In this document: piece after piece, positions 42,580 through 54,010 of the stretch
Layout of the letters: each line of letters begins with the position of its first letter
Numbering within the stretch: position 1 is the first letter of the stretch
Assembly: GCA_033964015.1 (NCBI GenBank)
Contig: CM066913.1
Coordinates: 25,384,790-25,448,789 of the forward strand
DNA: 64,000 bases
DNA from: Scolanthus callimorphus
Lineage: Eukaryota; Cnidaria; Anthozoa; Actiniaria; Edwardsiidae
Reading direction: 5' to 3'
Notes under the pieces: model-generated
Told to the model about the DNA's origin: nothing
What the model saw: only the letters and a program-made list of their open reading frames with translations
The model's database searches: none
Translations under genes and position numbers: made by a program

Positions 42580-43330
42580 GGGACCGGTCATTTAAGCGAA
42601 CACAAGGGGGACTTTAAAGGCGAAAATGGCAGTTAAGGGGGGTCTTGAGAAAAAAATATTTGTCTTTATCAGCAAAAGGCTTAAAAAAATTCGGCTCGCG
42701 CTGCGCGCTCGCCATCTACACAATCTTAACACTCCTGATCATTTTAAGAGACCCACATACTGCCTTCAGAAGAGGGGAAGGGGGAGGTGACTTGCCATGA
42801 TATATCCATTGTGGGAGACCTTATGTTAGGCCTGGAAATGGATTGGAGTCACTGGGACTGGGATTTGGCCAATAGAACTAGAAATGGGAACATGTTAAGA
42901 AAGGTTAATTTGCCTTTACTGAACCAACAATCAAATATCAATGTCTGTGAAGAGTGGCTTTAAAAATTTGTGAACTTTGCCCTACGACTGCAATACAAAC
43001 ACTCTGTACACATGTCTAAAGTCACTTTTTAACGCTGGGAATTTGAAAACTTTGACTGGGATTTCTGTGAAAAAAAACTTCAGGACTGGGATCTTGCGAA
43101 ACTTTTACACCGAGAAATGGGATTTGGACCCCCTTCAGGACCTGTTTGAATAATTTTGACTGACATGGATGGAGGGGAATGGGGGGTCCTGAAATGTTTC
43201 AGTCTCTCAGAGGGGGGCTCCCGAAAACAATCAATGCTATTAGGTGGGGTTCTTGAAATTTTTTGGATCACAGGTATTTTCTCCCCCACCCCCCCCCCCC
43301 CCCCCTCCAACTTAATTAATGACCGGTCCC
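42580..43330. mobile_element. PIF/Harbinger-like MITE, GGGACCGGTC family, copy 2
   Basis: Ends GGGACCGGTCATTTAA and its inverse (TTAATGACCGGTCCC), flanked by TTA (42577-42579, 43331-43333). 751 bp, with C runs near the right end. It lies just upstream of oxidase exon 1. Confidence 0.9.
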
Positions 43331-43333
43331 TTA

Positions 43334-44228
43334 CAAAAGTAAAAAAAGGGGGGGGGGTTCCCATATTTTTGGTCGGGGATGATCGTCGGAAATTTTCAGT
43401 TTCAACCCTAAAAGATACCAAACATGGCGGGCCATGGCGTGGCTCAAATAATTTCTACCCTAAAGATACCTAAAAGATGTAGTCCGTGGGCCAGCGGGTG
43501 AAACCCCCCCCCCCCCTGCGGGACTTTTGGAGACATATGCCGTTTTGAAGCTTGGCCCGAGGGTGTTTCAAAATGGTTGTGGCTAGATGTCATCCTTCAG
43601 AAGGAGGTGATCTCGGATCTACTTCGGAGGTAACTTCGGAAAGGTTCGGAAATCGTCGGAAAACAACATGGCGGCCTACGATCCTCTTGCTGCTTTACGA
43701 CTATTTTGCTGATTTATGGAGTCAGTGTTGGCTAAGAATCAAGAAGAACCAACTAAGATATATGGCCAATCGTTTATGTGTATAATTAAGATTTGCCAAT
43801 TTGAGCCAGATTCATCAGCAGAAAGAATTTTTCATGTATAAAGTAAAGCGACATCCGTCAAAGGAGGTTGGTAGAAATGGCATCTTCCACAAGGAGGTTC
43901 TCACATTATCCAAAAAACAAGTAAAATAATTTTAATTATTTTAATTATTACTTAAAAGTTACTGGAAGCTTGCACTAGAGAAGGATGCTTACAAGCGATA
44001 CCAAGAACCATATTTGTTGGTAATTTCTAATACTTTGGGCAAGTTATAGGATTAAAAGGAGCTTAAATACTTACTTACTCTGATTATGTATCAGTCAATT
44101 CCCCCCCCCCCCCCCCCCGGGACACCGTTGGGCATTTGCCACACCACTAGGTCCCTGGGGTGGGAATTTGGAAAAATGGTCACCGCTGGAATTGACTGAT
44201 ACATTAGTGATAGAATGAAAGTAATCTA
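43334..44228. other. Upstream region with poly-C/G runs, nothing recognised
   Basis: Homopolymers at 43505-43516 and 44101-44118. Open frames have no domains. Confidence 0.4.
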
Positions 44229-44768
44229 CAGTCGAAGCTCTCGTAAGCGACCACCTCGGGAACTGAAAATTGCGGTCGTTAACGGAAACGAGCTGGTCGC
44301 TTACGAGAAACGCCTCTCGTAAGCGACCACCAAGCGGCTTCCTACTTGAACAATAGGTGTTGGTCGGTTACGAGAGCTTAGTACAACAAATCATAAATAT
44401 CATCTGATACTAATGATTAAAATAGTTTGATTTTTTCCCAACTTTAATTAAGAATAGATCACCGCAAATATGTACATAGAAAATAGCATTTCAATCGGTG
44501 CAGCTTGTATCAGTTTAGATATTTTGAGGTGATGACTGATGTTTTAAAACAAAAAGAACTGTGTCGCTTACAAGAGATAAAAACAATAGAAAATCTCTGT
44601 GGTGATTGAAGTTGTGGTCGCTAACGGAGCTGGTCGCATCGATACGGCGGTCGCTTACGAGAGCTTTGAAATAACAGAGTTTATGTGACATTTCAAACGG
44701 GGTTTCGGGAAAATGGTCGTTAGGAGCTGGTCGCTTACGAGAGCGGTCGCACAGAGAAGCTTCGACTG
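44229..44768. mobile_element. pogo/Tc1-like MITE with TA duplication
   Basis: CAGTCGAAGCTCTCGTAAGC left end and CTTCGACTG right end, flanked by TA at 44227-44228 and 44769-44770. The CTCGTAAGCGACCAC motif recurs in both orientations inside. CAGTCGAA-type tips with TA duplication are typical of pogo-type mariner elements. Confidence 0.88.
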
Positions 44769-44770
44769 TA

Positions 44771-45213
44771 TTTCACCCTACTGTAAAATATACATTTTGA
44801 GCCAATATAAATTTGATAGTTGATACAGTAGTCTCTCCCACTTCTGCACTTGAATTTGCAATCATCTAGACAAAAAATTGGCAACAATAAGTCAATAAAT
44901 GTTCTGTCTCCTGCAAAAATACTTATCTCAGAGGTGCGCCTTTCAGAAAAATAATATTATTTTAATTGTAGAGATAAAAAGGTGTGGGTAAGAGAACTGG
45001 CGAATTAGTAATTTGCTCATGAGTTTGGTCCTAAATCATTAATAATTCATGATGTCAATATTCTAACTCATCTGCTTAAGGTTTTTCTTGCTCTGCATTG
45101 AACCTGCTCTTATTTAAGAATGCAAACAGCTTGATATGAGATTCTTTTGCAATCAATAGACATGTTTTTGGTGGAAAAAAGCCAGAAACTATGAATACCA
45201 AATGAAATGCAAC
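44771..45213. other. Spacer, nothing recognised
   Basis: AT-rich, no feature found. Confidence 0.45.
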
Positions 45214-45369
45214 TTTCTTCCCTTTGGGCACATGCTCAAAGGGATTAATTGCCTGACTGACGGTGTGACGTCACATGCGTATAAAAGGGGCATGCTCATT
45301 AGTTTTTAGTTAGATAGAGTAGAGTCAGAGAGACAACAACAAATAGCGTGAACTTCTTAAAATTTTATT
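45214..45369 (+). repeat. A1 repeat of split-repeat element
   Basis: Shares about 150 bp with A2 (48858-49006), from TTTCTTCCC to AACTTCTTAAAATTTTATT, with small indels (for example CGGTGTGACG against CGTGTGACG). Confidence 0.93.
45266..45288 (+). promoter_or_regulatory. CRE and TATA motifs of A1
   Basis: TGACGTCA at 45266-45273 and TATAAAAGG at 45280-45288, about 25 bases before a CATTAGTTTTTAG start-like region. Both motifs are kept in A2 (48907-48914, 48921-48929). Core-promoter use is inference. Confidence 0.7.
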
Positions 45370-45659
45370 AGAGTATTCACATGCAGCGATGTTTGCGGCT
45401 TTATGCGTGCGTTATGGCCATGGATTGGTCACATTTGCGCTACCTGCTGGCGGAGGGGAACGCCTTCAAGTGCAGCCTCCAACAGCTACTCGTACTCGCC
45501 ACCACTGGAAGAACTGGGGATTACGACATGGTCTATTTTGCTACGGTTCCTCTGGATTTTACGGCTGGGATTTCTAAACTCCTACCTATTCCTTCTCATC
45601 GTGGTCACGACTTTCATTCTTGGTGTGATCTTGCCTCTGATTTTCTATCCGTCTATTCG

Positions 45660-46420
45660 TTGACAATCGAGACTTTGTTTGAACCGCATCATTGTCGTGA
45701 CTTTACTTGTGAGCGGGATCGAGACTATGAGCTTCTACCTTATTGATAATCGAGACTTGCACGATATTTCGGATGATTATTTCTTGGCGTTCCTTGCCTC
45801 TGAGTTTTCTATCTTGACAATCGAGACTGTTTTTGAACCGCATCGTAGTCGTGACTTTACTTGTGTGCGTGATCGAGACTATGACTTTCTATCTTAATAT
45901 TGATAATCGCGACTTGCACGATATTCGGATGCTTGGCGTGCTCTTGCCTCTGAGTTTTTCTATATTGAAAGTCGAGAATTTTGTTTTTGAATCGCATCAT
46001 TGCCGTGACTTACTTGTGTGCGGAATCGCAACTACGACTTGGTACCTTATTAATAATCGAGACCTGCACGCTATTCCGGATTAGATATTTATTTGCGTGA
46101 TCGTGCTTCTGAGTTCGGGACTTTATTTTTGAATCGCATAGTTGTCGGTGACTTTACTTGATAATCGAGCCTCACACGATATTACTAACATTACTGTTTC
46201 CGGAAGGCGATCATTTTCTTTTAATAGCTCGTGGAGAAAGGACAATGTTTCGTTAATTATCGAGACTTGCACGATATTCCTGATTAGATATTTATTTGCG
46301 TGATCGTGCTTCTGAGTTTTCCTATCTTACCAATCGGGACTTATTTTTCAATCGCATAGTTGTCGTGACTTTACTTGATACTCGAGACTCGCACGATATT
46401 ACTAAATTACTGTTTCTGGG
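45660..46420 (+). repeat. ~150-bp tandem array inside split-repeat element
   Basis: About five decaying copies marked by GTGACTTTACTTG (near 45698, 45850, 46005, 46150, 46368) followed by ATAATCGAGACTTGCACGAT and CTCTGAGTTTTCTATCTT. Open frames through it reflect the repeat and have no domain. Confidence 0.85.
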
Positions 46421-48741
46421 AAGGCGATCATTTCTTTTCATTGCTCGTGGAGAAGGACATGGTTTCGTCGCATTGACGCTGCGTGTTGGCCGACAAGTCG
46501 CAAGCAGGGTTTTACCACAACATGTCGTCAGTTGCCCAACTCTTCCTTCTTATCATCGTGATCGACACTTCATTCTTTGCACGATCGTGCCTCTAGTTTT
46601 CCTATCTTGACACTTGAGACTTCGTTTTTGACCGCATAGTTGTCGTGTTTTCTTTTCTACTTGTAGGATCAAGACTATGAGTTGCATGCCTTTGAACGAG
46701 ACTGCTCAAAATTCCCGATGTGACATGGGCGCATTTCTATGTTCGTGACATTAATTGTGCGCCAGTTCGTGAGAGTGTTTCTGTGTTTTTGTGTTCCAGG
46801 CAAGAGCCAGCTGCTGTTCGTAACTTCTTCTGTTATTTAGAGCATGGTGTGCAGCGAGACTTGATGTCTCCTTCCAGTGATAACATGATAACGCACTGTT
46901 TGTGGTTTCCGACCGCTGTTGATCCACCACATATTTTCATGACGTTTGTGACAGTTTTTCAGGTTTCTCTGAAAATCATCTTACTTCACTGTTTCGTCAT
47001 TACTGTTAACGTTTGGTGTCCCCTCTATTTCGGTGTTTCGTCTTACCATTGACAGGTGGAGTGTTTTTACGGTGTACACTCCTCTGGCTTCGTGACTTTC
47101 CCGTCAGGGTATTAAAGAAAGTTTGTCTACTGTGTTGGCTATGGGGCGTGCCGTTTGAATCGCCACCTTTTCAGGATGGTTGTGTGGCGTCTCCGCACTG
47201 CATTGCAAACTCTTGCTACGCGTTGACTCTGGGTCGGTCCGTTAATGACGCATTCCGCGTTTCGTCTTTCTGAGACAGGAAATTGACTTGTGTTCCCTAC
47301 CCGTTGGATGTCATCATGGGGAGCAATACTTTCTATGGGATCAGGATGTCCATTTGTATAAACCGTGACTTTTTGTGGATCGGCGGATATTTTGGAATAA
47401 ACCTCATATTATTGTTAATACTGTGTTTATTATGGGCCGGCGATCCGCCGCACTTTTGTCAGCGTTGTACCAGTTGTACTCGCGTGTCTTGGATACACTC
47501 GTATTTTGACCTTATCGGTGTTTCGATAGCACAGGCCGCCTTTATCTGATTTAATTTTCCAGTGCTTGGAGAACAGGACTCGGCCTAAAGTACTCTTCCC
47601 GAAGGACAGCGAGTTATTGATCATGATGAAACATGGTATGGACGACGTGGCGGACTGTCTTACAAAAACGTTGCTTAAAACAAAAACAGGTTTCGTTGGG
47701 TACTCATCATTGTGTATTGTGTCAGAGAGCTCCACAGTCGAGTTTTTATTTGCTGGCCTTCTCTATGTCTCTACCGACGCGTTTTTAACTTGTGTGGGCT
47801 ATTGGCCTGACTAGTTGCTTTCAAAGACGTTCCTCGCATCTTTCTCTATAGTAAAATTCCTTCGAGTTGTTGACCATTGCCGGGGTTCGTACCTCTTATA
47901 AACTGTGGTCATCTGAGGTTCTGGCTGGTTGTTCGCTACAATCACTCACGAGGTTGCTGTGACGGTGTTGACCTCGTGGGTCATCCTGTCGTGACGCATT
48001 GTCATCTGCTTACGGGAGATATGCTTCCTCGCGGTATCCTCCAACTTGAACAAATGTGGTACATCCAATCACGGTACTGGGCGTCCCCTCCAGACGGGAC
48101 TTCACGTCAAACCGCTACTCAGCTGGGCGCTACGCGCAACGTTGTGGGCTATTTTTGAAGCGAGCGTGGCACTCGCCCATTTCAGTCTTCGAACATTTAG
48201 TTGAGGAATCAGTTGAGTTCTTATTGTTTAGTTAGTTTAACTTATTTCCACAGCATATATATTTAAGATACATTACTGTTTTTACTACATTTTAGTGGAC
48301 ACAGTGTGCCATTCTGGGAGTCGTACTCTTCGGCCTCCTTTTATTAGAAATTCTTAGTGGGGTCCAGTTACATTTTGTTTCATAGCCTCTCACTTTCTAT
48401 CATATCAACATAATCAGTTTGGGAATGCGCAGATTACATATTCCTTCTTGCCATTTCGGGTTTATGTACAGTACTGCTAGTCTCGGGTCTCACTGTTTTT
48501 TTGGTGGAGTTTCGCCGTCTTTTGCTACCGCCGGTAGTTCAGACGTACAGCTATCGCAGGCATTCTTTTCGACGTGGTTATGCCACTTGGTCATTTACTT
48601 TGGGGTGCCCAGTGAAATCATCACGCCGACTGGTAACGTGATGCTTAAAAGCGTTATTTAGGAAACTTTCTCTCTTGTTCTCCTTTTTGTTGGTTTTTTT
48701 TTTTTTTTGTTTGTTTCTTTTCGTTTTTGGCCGCGTGGTTT
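46421..48741 (+). other. Interior of split-repeat element, no recognised protein
   Basis: Plus-strand frames of 60-110 codons (for example 46720-47052, 47877-48158, 48419-48661) lack recognisable domains. The strand is rich in T and G, unlike the neighbouring retroelement coding regions. It could be RNA-only or highly decayed coding DNA. Confidence 0.4.
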
Positions 48742-48859
48742 GTGGCAGAGAGGTTTATTGTTGGTAGATTCCACTTTGTATTTGATCTTGATAATAAACT
48801 TCTCTTTGTGCCAAAAAGCGAAAAGTGTGCGTTGCCTCTCACACGATCAGTTGGGAATT
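48742..48859 (+). repeat. B1 repeat of split-repeat element
   Basis: GTGGCAGAG start, TTTGATCTTGATAATAAACT with AATAAA, and GATCAGTTGGGAATT end; matches 49042-49160. Confidence 0.93.
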
Positions 48860-49006
48860 TCTTCCCTTGGGCACATGCTCAAAGGGATTAATGCCTGACT
48901 GACGTGTGACGTCACATGCGTATAAAAGGGCATGCTCATTAGTTTTTAGAGATAGAGTAGAGTCAGAGAGACAACACAAATAGCGTGAACTTCTTAAAAT
49001 TTTATT
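48858..49006 (+). repeat. A2 repeat of split-repeat element
   Basis: Directly joined to B1. TGACGTCA at 48907 and TATAAAAGG at 48921 conserved with A1. Confidence 0.93.
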
Positions 49007-49041
49007 CCCGCCCTCCCACCCGGGGATATATATTGTATAGG

Positions 49042-49160
49042 GTGGCAGAGAAGGTTTATTGTTGGTAGATTCCACTTTGTATTTGATCTTGATAATAAAC
49101 TTTCTTTGTGCCAAAAAGCGAAAAGTGTGCGTTTGCCTCTCACACGATCAGTTGGGAATT
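49042..49160 (+). repeat. B2 repeat of split-repeat element
   Basis: Near-identical to B1; ends at GTTGGGAATT, where similarity stops. Confidence 0.93.
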
Positions 49161-49284
49161 GAATATAAAATTTTGAATTTAACAGTAAGGCCAATGTTTG
49201 ACATGTTGACTCTTTGACAGCTGATTGATAACTGATTGTTCTTGCTCCTGGGGTGAGAGGAGCTATCCCTTTTATGCTGGAACT

Positions 49285-49384
49285 NNNNNNNNNNNNNNNN
49301 NNNNNNNNNNNNNNNNNNNNNNNNNNNNNNNNNNNNNNNNNNNNNNNNNNNNNNNNNNNNNNNNNNNNNNNNNNNNNNNNNNNN
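49285..49384. other. Assembly gap (100 N)
   Basis: Exactly 100 N, the usual placeholder for a gap of unknown size. The MITE on its right lacks its left end. Confidence 0.99.
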
Positions 49385-49970
49385 TTTAATTTTCATGCAG
49401 GTGAAAAAGGGAGGGTCAAAAAATTTGGTGCAAATGATACAAGGGAGGGTCATTATATATATTAGTTTTTACGCAAACGTTGCTAGGGTAATATAGAGCC
49501 ATAGTGATCAAAGGGTCAGGGGAGCCCATGCCCCCCCCCCCCCCGTTTTCCCCAATCAGTTCCCCCATGCGGTAATTTCACATGCAGGGCTCTTAATTTT
49601 CCGTGCGCTTCGCACGCAAGGAGTTTGTCCAATACACTGACAAATTTATGCAAGGCATTGTCTAAAACAATGGAGTGCAATGGAGTGTATTATAGAAGGA
49701 GGCAATACAAAGGGGGAGAACAATACCATGCATAAATTTTTCAGAGTGTTGGACTAGTATGTTGAACTGCTATTATAACATGGAAATAGATTGAAAACTG
49801 TATTTTTAGTAATATCTAGATCCAGTGAATGATGGAGGAGGGTCACCATTAAATATGTCACCGCATTTGGGAGGGCGAACATTTTCCTGCATCTTGTCAG
49901 GGGAGGGTTTCCAAAAACGTTGACGAAAATAAAAACCCCAGCCCTCCCCCTCTAATTTATGACCAGTCCC
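49385..49970. mobile_element. PIF/Harbinger-like MITE, GGGACCGGTC family, copy 3 (left end in gap)
   Basis: Aligns to 33245-33954 (CATGCAGGTGAAAAAGGGAG at the left; right tip AATTTATGACCAGTCCC). Followed by TAA at 49971-49973. Confidence 0.88.
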
Positions 49971-49973
49971 TAA

Positions 49974-50593
49974 CCATCTTCACATTACCACAGTTTCTCA
50001 AAACATATGCTGTAAATCGCAGGGAAGGCTTTCCCCTGGAAATGCCTCTGGTACATTCTTGACAATGCCCATGTACACTGCAGTCTGATGAGCACTAACC
50101 ATCTTCACACCACAGTTTTCTCAAAACACAATACTGTAAATCGCATCTGATAAGTGCCCTCCCTCAGTTACAGCTGCTGAGTATTATTATTCAGCCATGC
50201 CACTATATCGATTCTGATTGGCTAAGAGTACACAGCGAAAGCATGTTGGCACGCAGTTCGTGACGTCAAACTCCAGACATTAGGATTGATACACTCTAAT
50301 GACGTCATAACGCAAACCATAGGTTTGGACGCCACCTTGGTTTTCATTTCGAAGGCGAAAGCCAATTTAGCCAACATTCTAGATGAATCTGCTGTGCTTT
50401 TTGCCGAGAGATCATTGCTCAGGATATCTAGAGCAATGGCTATTTGAATTGAGTACGAAGAGGAAATTACTAATGGACGTAAACTGAAGTTGAAAAAACC
50501 GTTTCACCTTGCAAGGTCTCATCGTCGACTTCGTTTAGCTAGGTAAGAATTCCTTGTTGCTGAATAAAAAAATAATTATTGAATTCCGTTTTC
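49974..50593. other. Spacer, nothing recognised
   Basis: Two related stretches, CACAGTTTTCTCAAAACA near 49990 and 50115, suggest a short local duplication. No coding similarity. Confidence 0.4.
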
Positions 50594-50697
50594 GCATGAT
50601 AGTGAGATTTGTCAACGCCTCGAGTTAGTGTTATCCGCCTCAGCTTTGCTTTGGCAGATAACAAAAACCTCGGCGTTGAAAAATCTCACTATCATGC
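50594..50697. repeat. Hairpin element, ~45-bp arms
   Basis: GCATGATAGTGAGATTT ... AAATCTCACTATCATGC, with inner CAACGCC/GGCGTTG and GTTATC.GCC pairs. Confidence 0.9.
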
Positions 50698-51164
50698 TCA
50701 ACCTCATCCAATAAGTGTTAATTCTGCGAACTCTTGAGCCCTGGTGAATTTTGTTGGACGACAGAGCCCTTAACCTCCCTTCCCTGTGAATAACACGATT
50801 TTGTTCAATCCGGAACTAATCCTGCTGCCAATGAGAAGGCACTAAATTCACCATCCAGTGATAGGAATCCCCGAAGCTCTGCCTTTGGGACTGACGTTTT
50901 TGATTGATAGAACTGAGAATCCTAGTGAGTGTCCCCAGGGTACGTGATGTTTCAGCAAGAAATACTGAAGCAAAACAAACTACAGTGAAACACACAGAAA
51001 CACAGAAACTTCACCCTGGGACCAGGGTACAAAATTCATTAAGCTTACATCAAACTTTGCTTATAGAGTTTCAGTGCCAGAAGTGGTTTGCCGGTCTGTC
51101 GATTTGGTTTTAACACCAATGCTTTGCATTTGTTTTCAAATTTATCTCATCAATATCTATATAA

Positions 51165-51354
51165 TGTGTGGTTCCAGAAAATATCCATACCCCCTCCACG
51201 GAAGGGTGTTGGAAAGTGATTCCCCCACCCCTCTGGAATTTCCAAGGAAAAATACAGTATTTGTATGGAAATGATCAGGTAAATTAATCCCCACCCCTCC
51301 GGAATTTCCAATGCCCTTCTGTAGGGGGGTATGGATAATTTCTGGAACCACACA
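51165..51354. mobile_element. TGTGTGGTTCC-type MITE, copy B
   Basis: TGTGTGGTTCCAGAAAATAT start and the inverse GGAACCACACA at 51354. Same inner blocks as copy A but in the opposite relative orientation of the halves. Confidence 0.9.
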
Positions 51355-51430
51355 ATAAACACTTGGAGATACGAATTTTACCTTCTTGTGTTCAATCTCA
51401 ATTTCTCAGTCATTCCCTGCACTCACTCAT

Positions 51431-52391
51431 GCCCGGCGTAATCAATCGAACGTTCGGTAATCGAACTCAATCGAATACCAATCGTTCGATTGATTTTCGA
51501 CTTGTTCGGCAATCGAACACAATCGAACTCACAGCAAAATCTTCACAATTGAACAAAATCGAACGTTCGGAAATCGAACTTTAAACATAACTTAGATATT
51601 TTTCCCCAAAGGTATCAAATTGGGAGTGGTTTTATCTGATTTTGACTCCAAAAAGGTACCAACAAGTCCGGATATAGTACAGCATTTTTACAGACCTGAG
51701 CTACTAGAAGTTTTAAGGTACAATAGCTTGTAAAATCTGTGCTGAGACAATAAACCAAATGTTTCACTCGAAAATATGCCACCCTAGCAGAGGCTTTTCC
51801 TCGGTAATTCGCTCTCTCGTTTTGTTGCTAGCCCACGTAGTTTTGCTGTCGTTAGTTAATTGGTTATCTCGCCCCAACTACACGAATGTATGACACGTGA
51901 CTAACTTCGTAAAATTTTAAAAGACTGACACAGGAGAGCACTGCTCGCAGGTTACAAGTGGTAAAACATGTTTCTTTTTAACCCCCCAAAAGGTACCAGA
52001 GGGTCAATTTTATCGATCCCCTAAAAATTATATGAACCAAAAGCATCCCCACCCAAAAGGTTTAGGAGTCCCGTCTTTCTCCTGACACAATCATTGCTAG
52101 ATATCATAATGATTTAGCTTGTTCATATGCTCATGGAAGTGCAACCTTTACATGTACATATGAAATTTAGAGGTAGATATAGAGGTAGAAATCCTGTCAC
52201 ACATTCATAATTACCGAACAAAATCGAACAATCCAATCTGTTCGATTGGTTTGTGTTCGATTGTTCTAAAATCGAACTCACAGCAAAGCTCGCGTTCGAT
52301 TTTGTTCCATTGCCGAACAAATCGAACGATTGGTGTTCGATTGAGTTCGATTGATTTTTTGTTTGGATTTGTTCGATTGATTACACCGGGC
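51431..52391. mobile_element. AATCGAAC-rich TIR element with TCAT duplication
   Basis: GCCCGGCGTAATCAATCGAA start and CGATTGATTACACCGGGC end, flanked by TCAT on both sides (51427-51430, 52392-52395). Subterminal regions of about 170 bp are packed with AATCGAAC and GTTCGATT units in both orientations. No protein seen. Superfamily unknown. Confidence 0.78.
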
Positions 52392-52395
52392 TCAT

Positions 52396-53639
52396 GAGAG
52401 ATTGACTTTAACATTTGAAGATAAAACTTGTATCGTCGCACACCCATTAATATCCTCTATCAATACTGCAAATCCCATCTGATAAGCACCCCCTGGGTAA
52501 AATGCCTTCTCTAACAGTTGCCCCACAACCCCTTCCTAAACTAACTTTTCAACGAGAAACAAATGGTTGCACATAAAAAAACTGTAATTGGATGGTTTGA
52601 ATTAGAACATGCATTCAGTAAAATACGTTTTCTAGCTTATTGCAATTTCGAAAGTACAACATTGTTCAGAAAATCAACTTTTTTAAAAATTCAGTATTTG
52701 CTGAATTTCAGTTTACTGAATTTCCATAAAAATGTCACATTCAACATTAGCAAAATTTTCATTCAATTGTCACAATTATTATTAACATCCATTCAGTTTT
52801 ACCAAATAAATTCCATCTGCATTGTAGTGTTGCCTTGGGTTTGTTTACAGTTGCATTATTACCTTTAAATGACTCCTGAGTTGTGTCTTGGGGACCTCCG
52901 AGCTGGTTCCAGCCTTCCCACAGTTCGTAAAACATTTACTCGCTCCTCCTTCCATACCAACTATATGAACTGGTGCTTTCCCTACAGCAATGTTTGCATT
53001 CTAATCTAAACCTCGGTCTCGGTGGCTCGACATTCTCGGATTATTTACCATTCGTTAAGTTGGCATCTGAGTGCCCCTCACTTTCGTGCCATCCCGTGCG
53101 AGGGTCGATCTAATCGTTCAATCGTTCAACGCGAATAGTACAAATAGCAAGTAATAGTATTTCTTCGTCTAAATGCTACTTTATACCATAATATTTCGGA
53201 TAGGTGTGTTGGATATTCCAGCGGAGTTAATATCTTTTCATTCGAACGTGTAGGTTTTTTGCGTGAGTAGAATATTACCAGCTAAGATGGATTAAGTTAC
53301 TGCGGTGTTAATATAACTCAAACATAAACACTTATTATGTTTTAGCTAAAGAGAAGTCGGCTTAGAGTAGGCAGGCTGTAGCAACAGTTAGGATAATTTA
53401 ACACCAAACAATTTAGGAACAAATGTATTTTTGTCGACATGGCCTTTCTTTCATACAATTGTTTTTTCTTAAATGTGTAGAGGGAAAAGGCGTTGTGATG
53501 TGCACACGGCATCTTTCTCATCCAAAACGGACTAATTAGCCTTGCGGAGGAATTGTTAGGGCAAGTTATATTAAAGTTTTACAAAATGAAAGGCAAATTT
53601 ACGTAGATAATATAGGTTTTATACCAAAAGTAAATGCAT
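52396..53639. other. Spacer, nothing recognised
   Basis: AT-rich; no protein similarity in any frame. Confidence 0.45.
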
Positions 53640-54010
53640 CGGTATTAGAAGGCATGTTTTCCGAAAGATTCTATTAATTTCAAATATATTCCATTAATTT
53701 CCAATAGATTCCAATGAAGTTCAAATAAATTCCAAAAGATTCTATTAAATTGCAAGAGAAATGAGACAGTTAACGCCAGACAATTTCGTGTATTTCAATT
53801 CCATTGAATTCAATGGAATTCTACGGATATTTCCAAGCTCTAAAACGATGCTTGGAATTCCAAGGAATTCCATGGAATTCTATGTTCGAATTTACCATGA
53901 AAATTAACACCTTCATTCCATGGAATTCCATGGAATTTCATGGAACTATTCCATGGAATTCGTTTCAATTTCCATGGAAATCCATGAAATTCTAATGGAT
54001 GTTTCGCAGG
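53640..54010. repeat. GGAATTCC-rich palindromic short-repeat cluster, left
   Basis: Many overlapping CATGGAATTCCATGGAATT and ATTCCAATAGATTCC motifs, ending at TTTCGCAGGGG. A second cluster at 54595-54765 ends in the same TTTCGCAGGGG. Confidence 0.85.

Larger units (their letters stand above)
45214..49160 (+). mobile_element. Split-direct-repeat element (A1 ... B1-A2-B2), non-autonomous
   Basis: A repeats: 45214-45369 and 48858-49006. B repeats: 48742-48859 and 49042-49160. The order A1, 3.4-kb interior, B1, A2, 35-bp spacer, B2 is the split direct repeat layout known for PAT/Ngaro-type tyrosine-recombinase retroelements. The interior has only short open frames, on both strands, with no reverse transcriptase, RNase H or recombinase motif. 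It carries a tandem array (45660-46420). A copies hold CRE and TATA motifs and B copies AATAAA. An LTR element with a rearranged end is the main alternative. Confidence 0.6.

Noticed and set aside
43080..43473. Frames on both strands near poly-C/G runs
   Set aside because: Within a MITE; composition-driven Gly/Pro runs.
45381..46610. Several overlapping plus-strand frames taken as a gene
   Set aside because: They follow the 150-bp tandem array in all three frames, with no domain and no stable frame.
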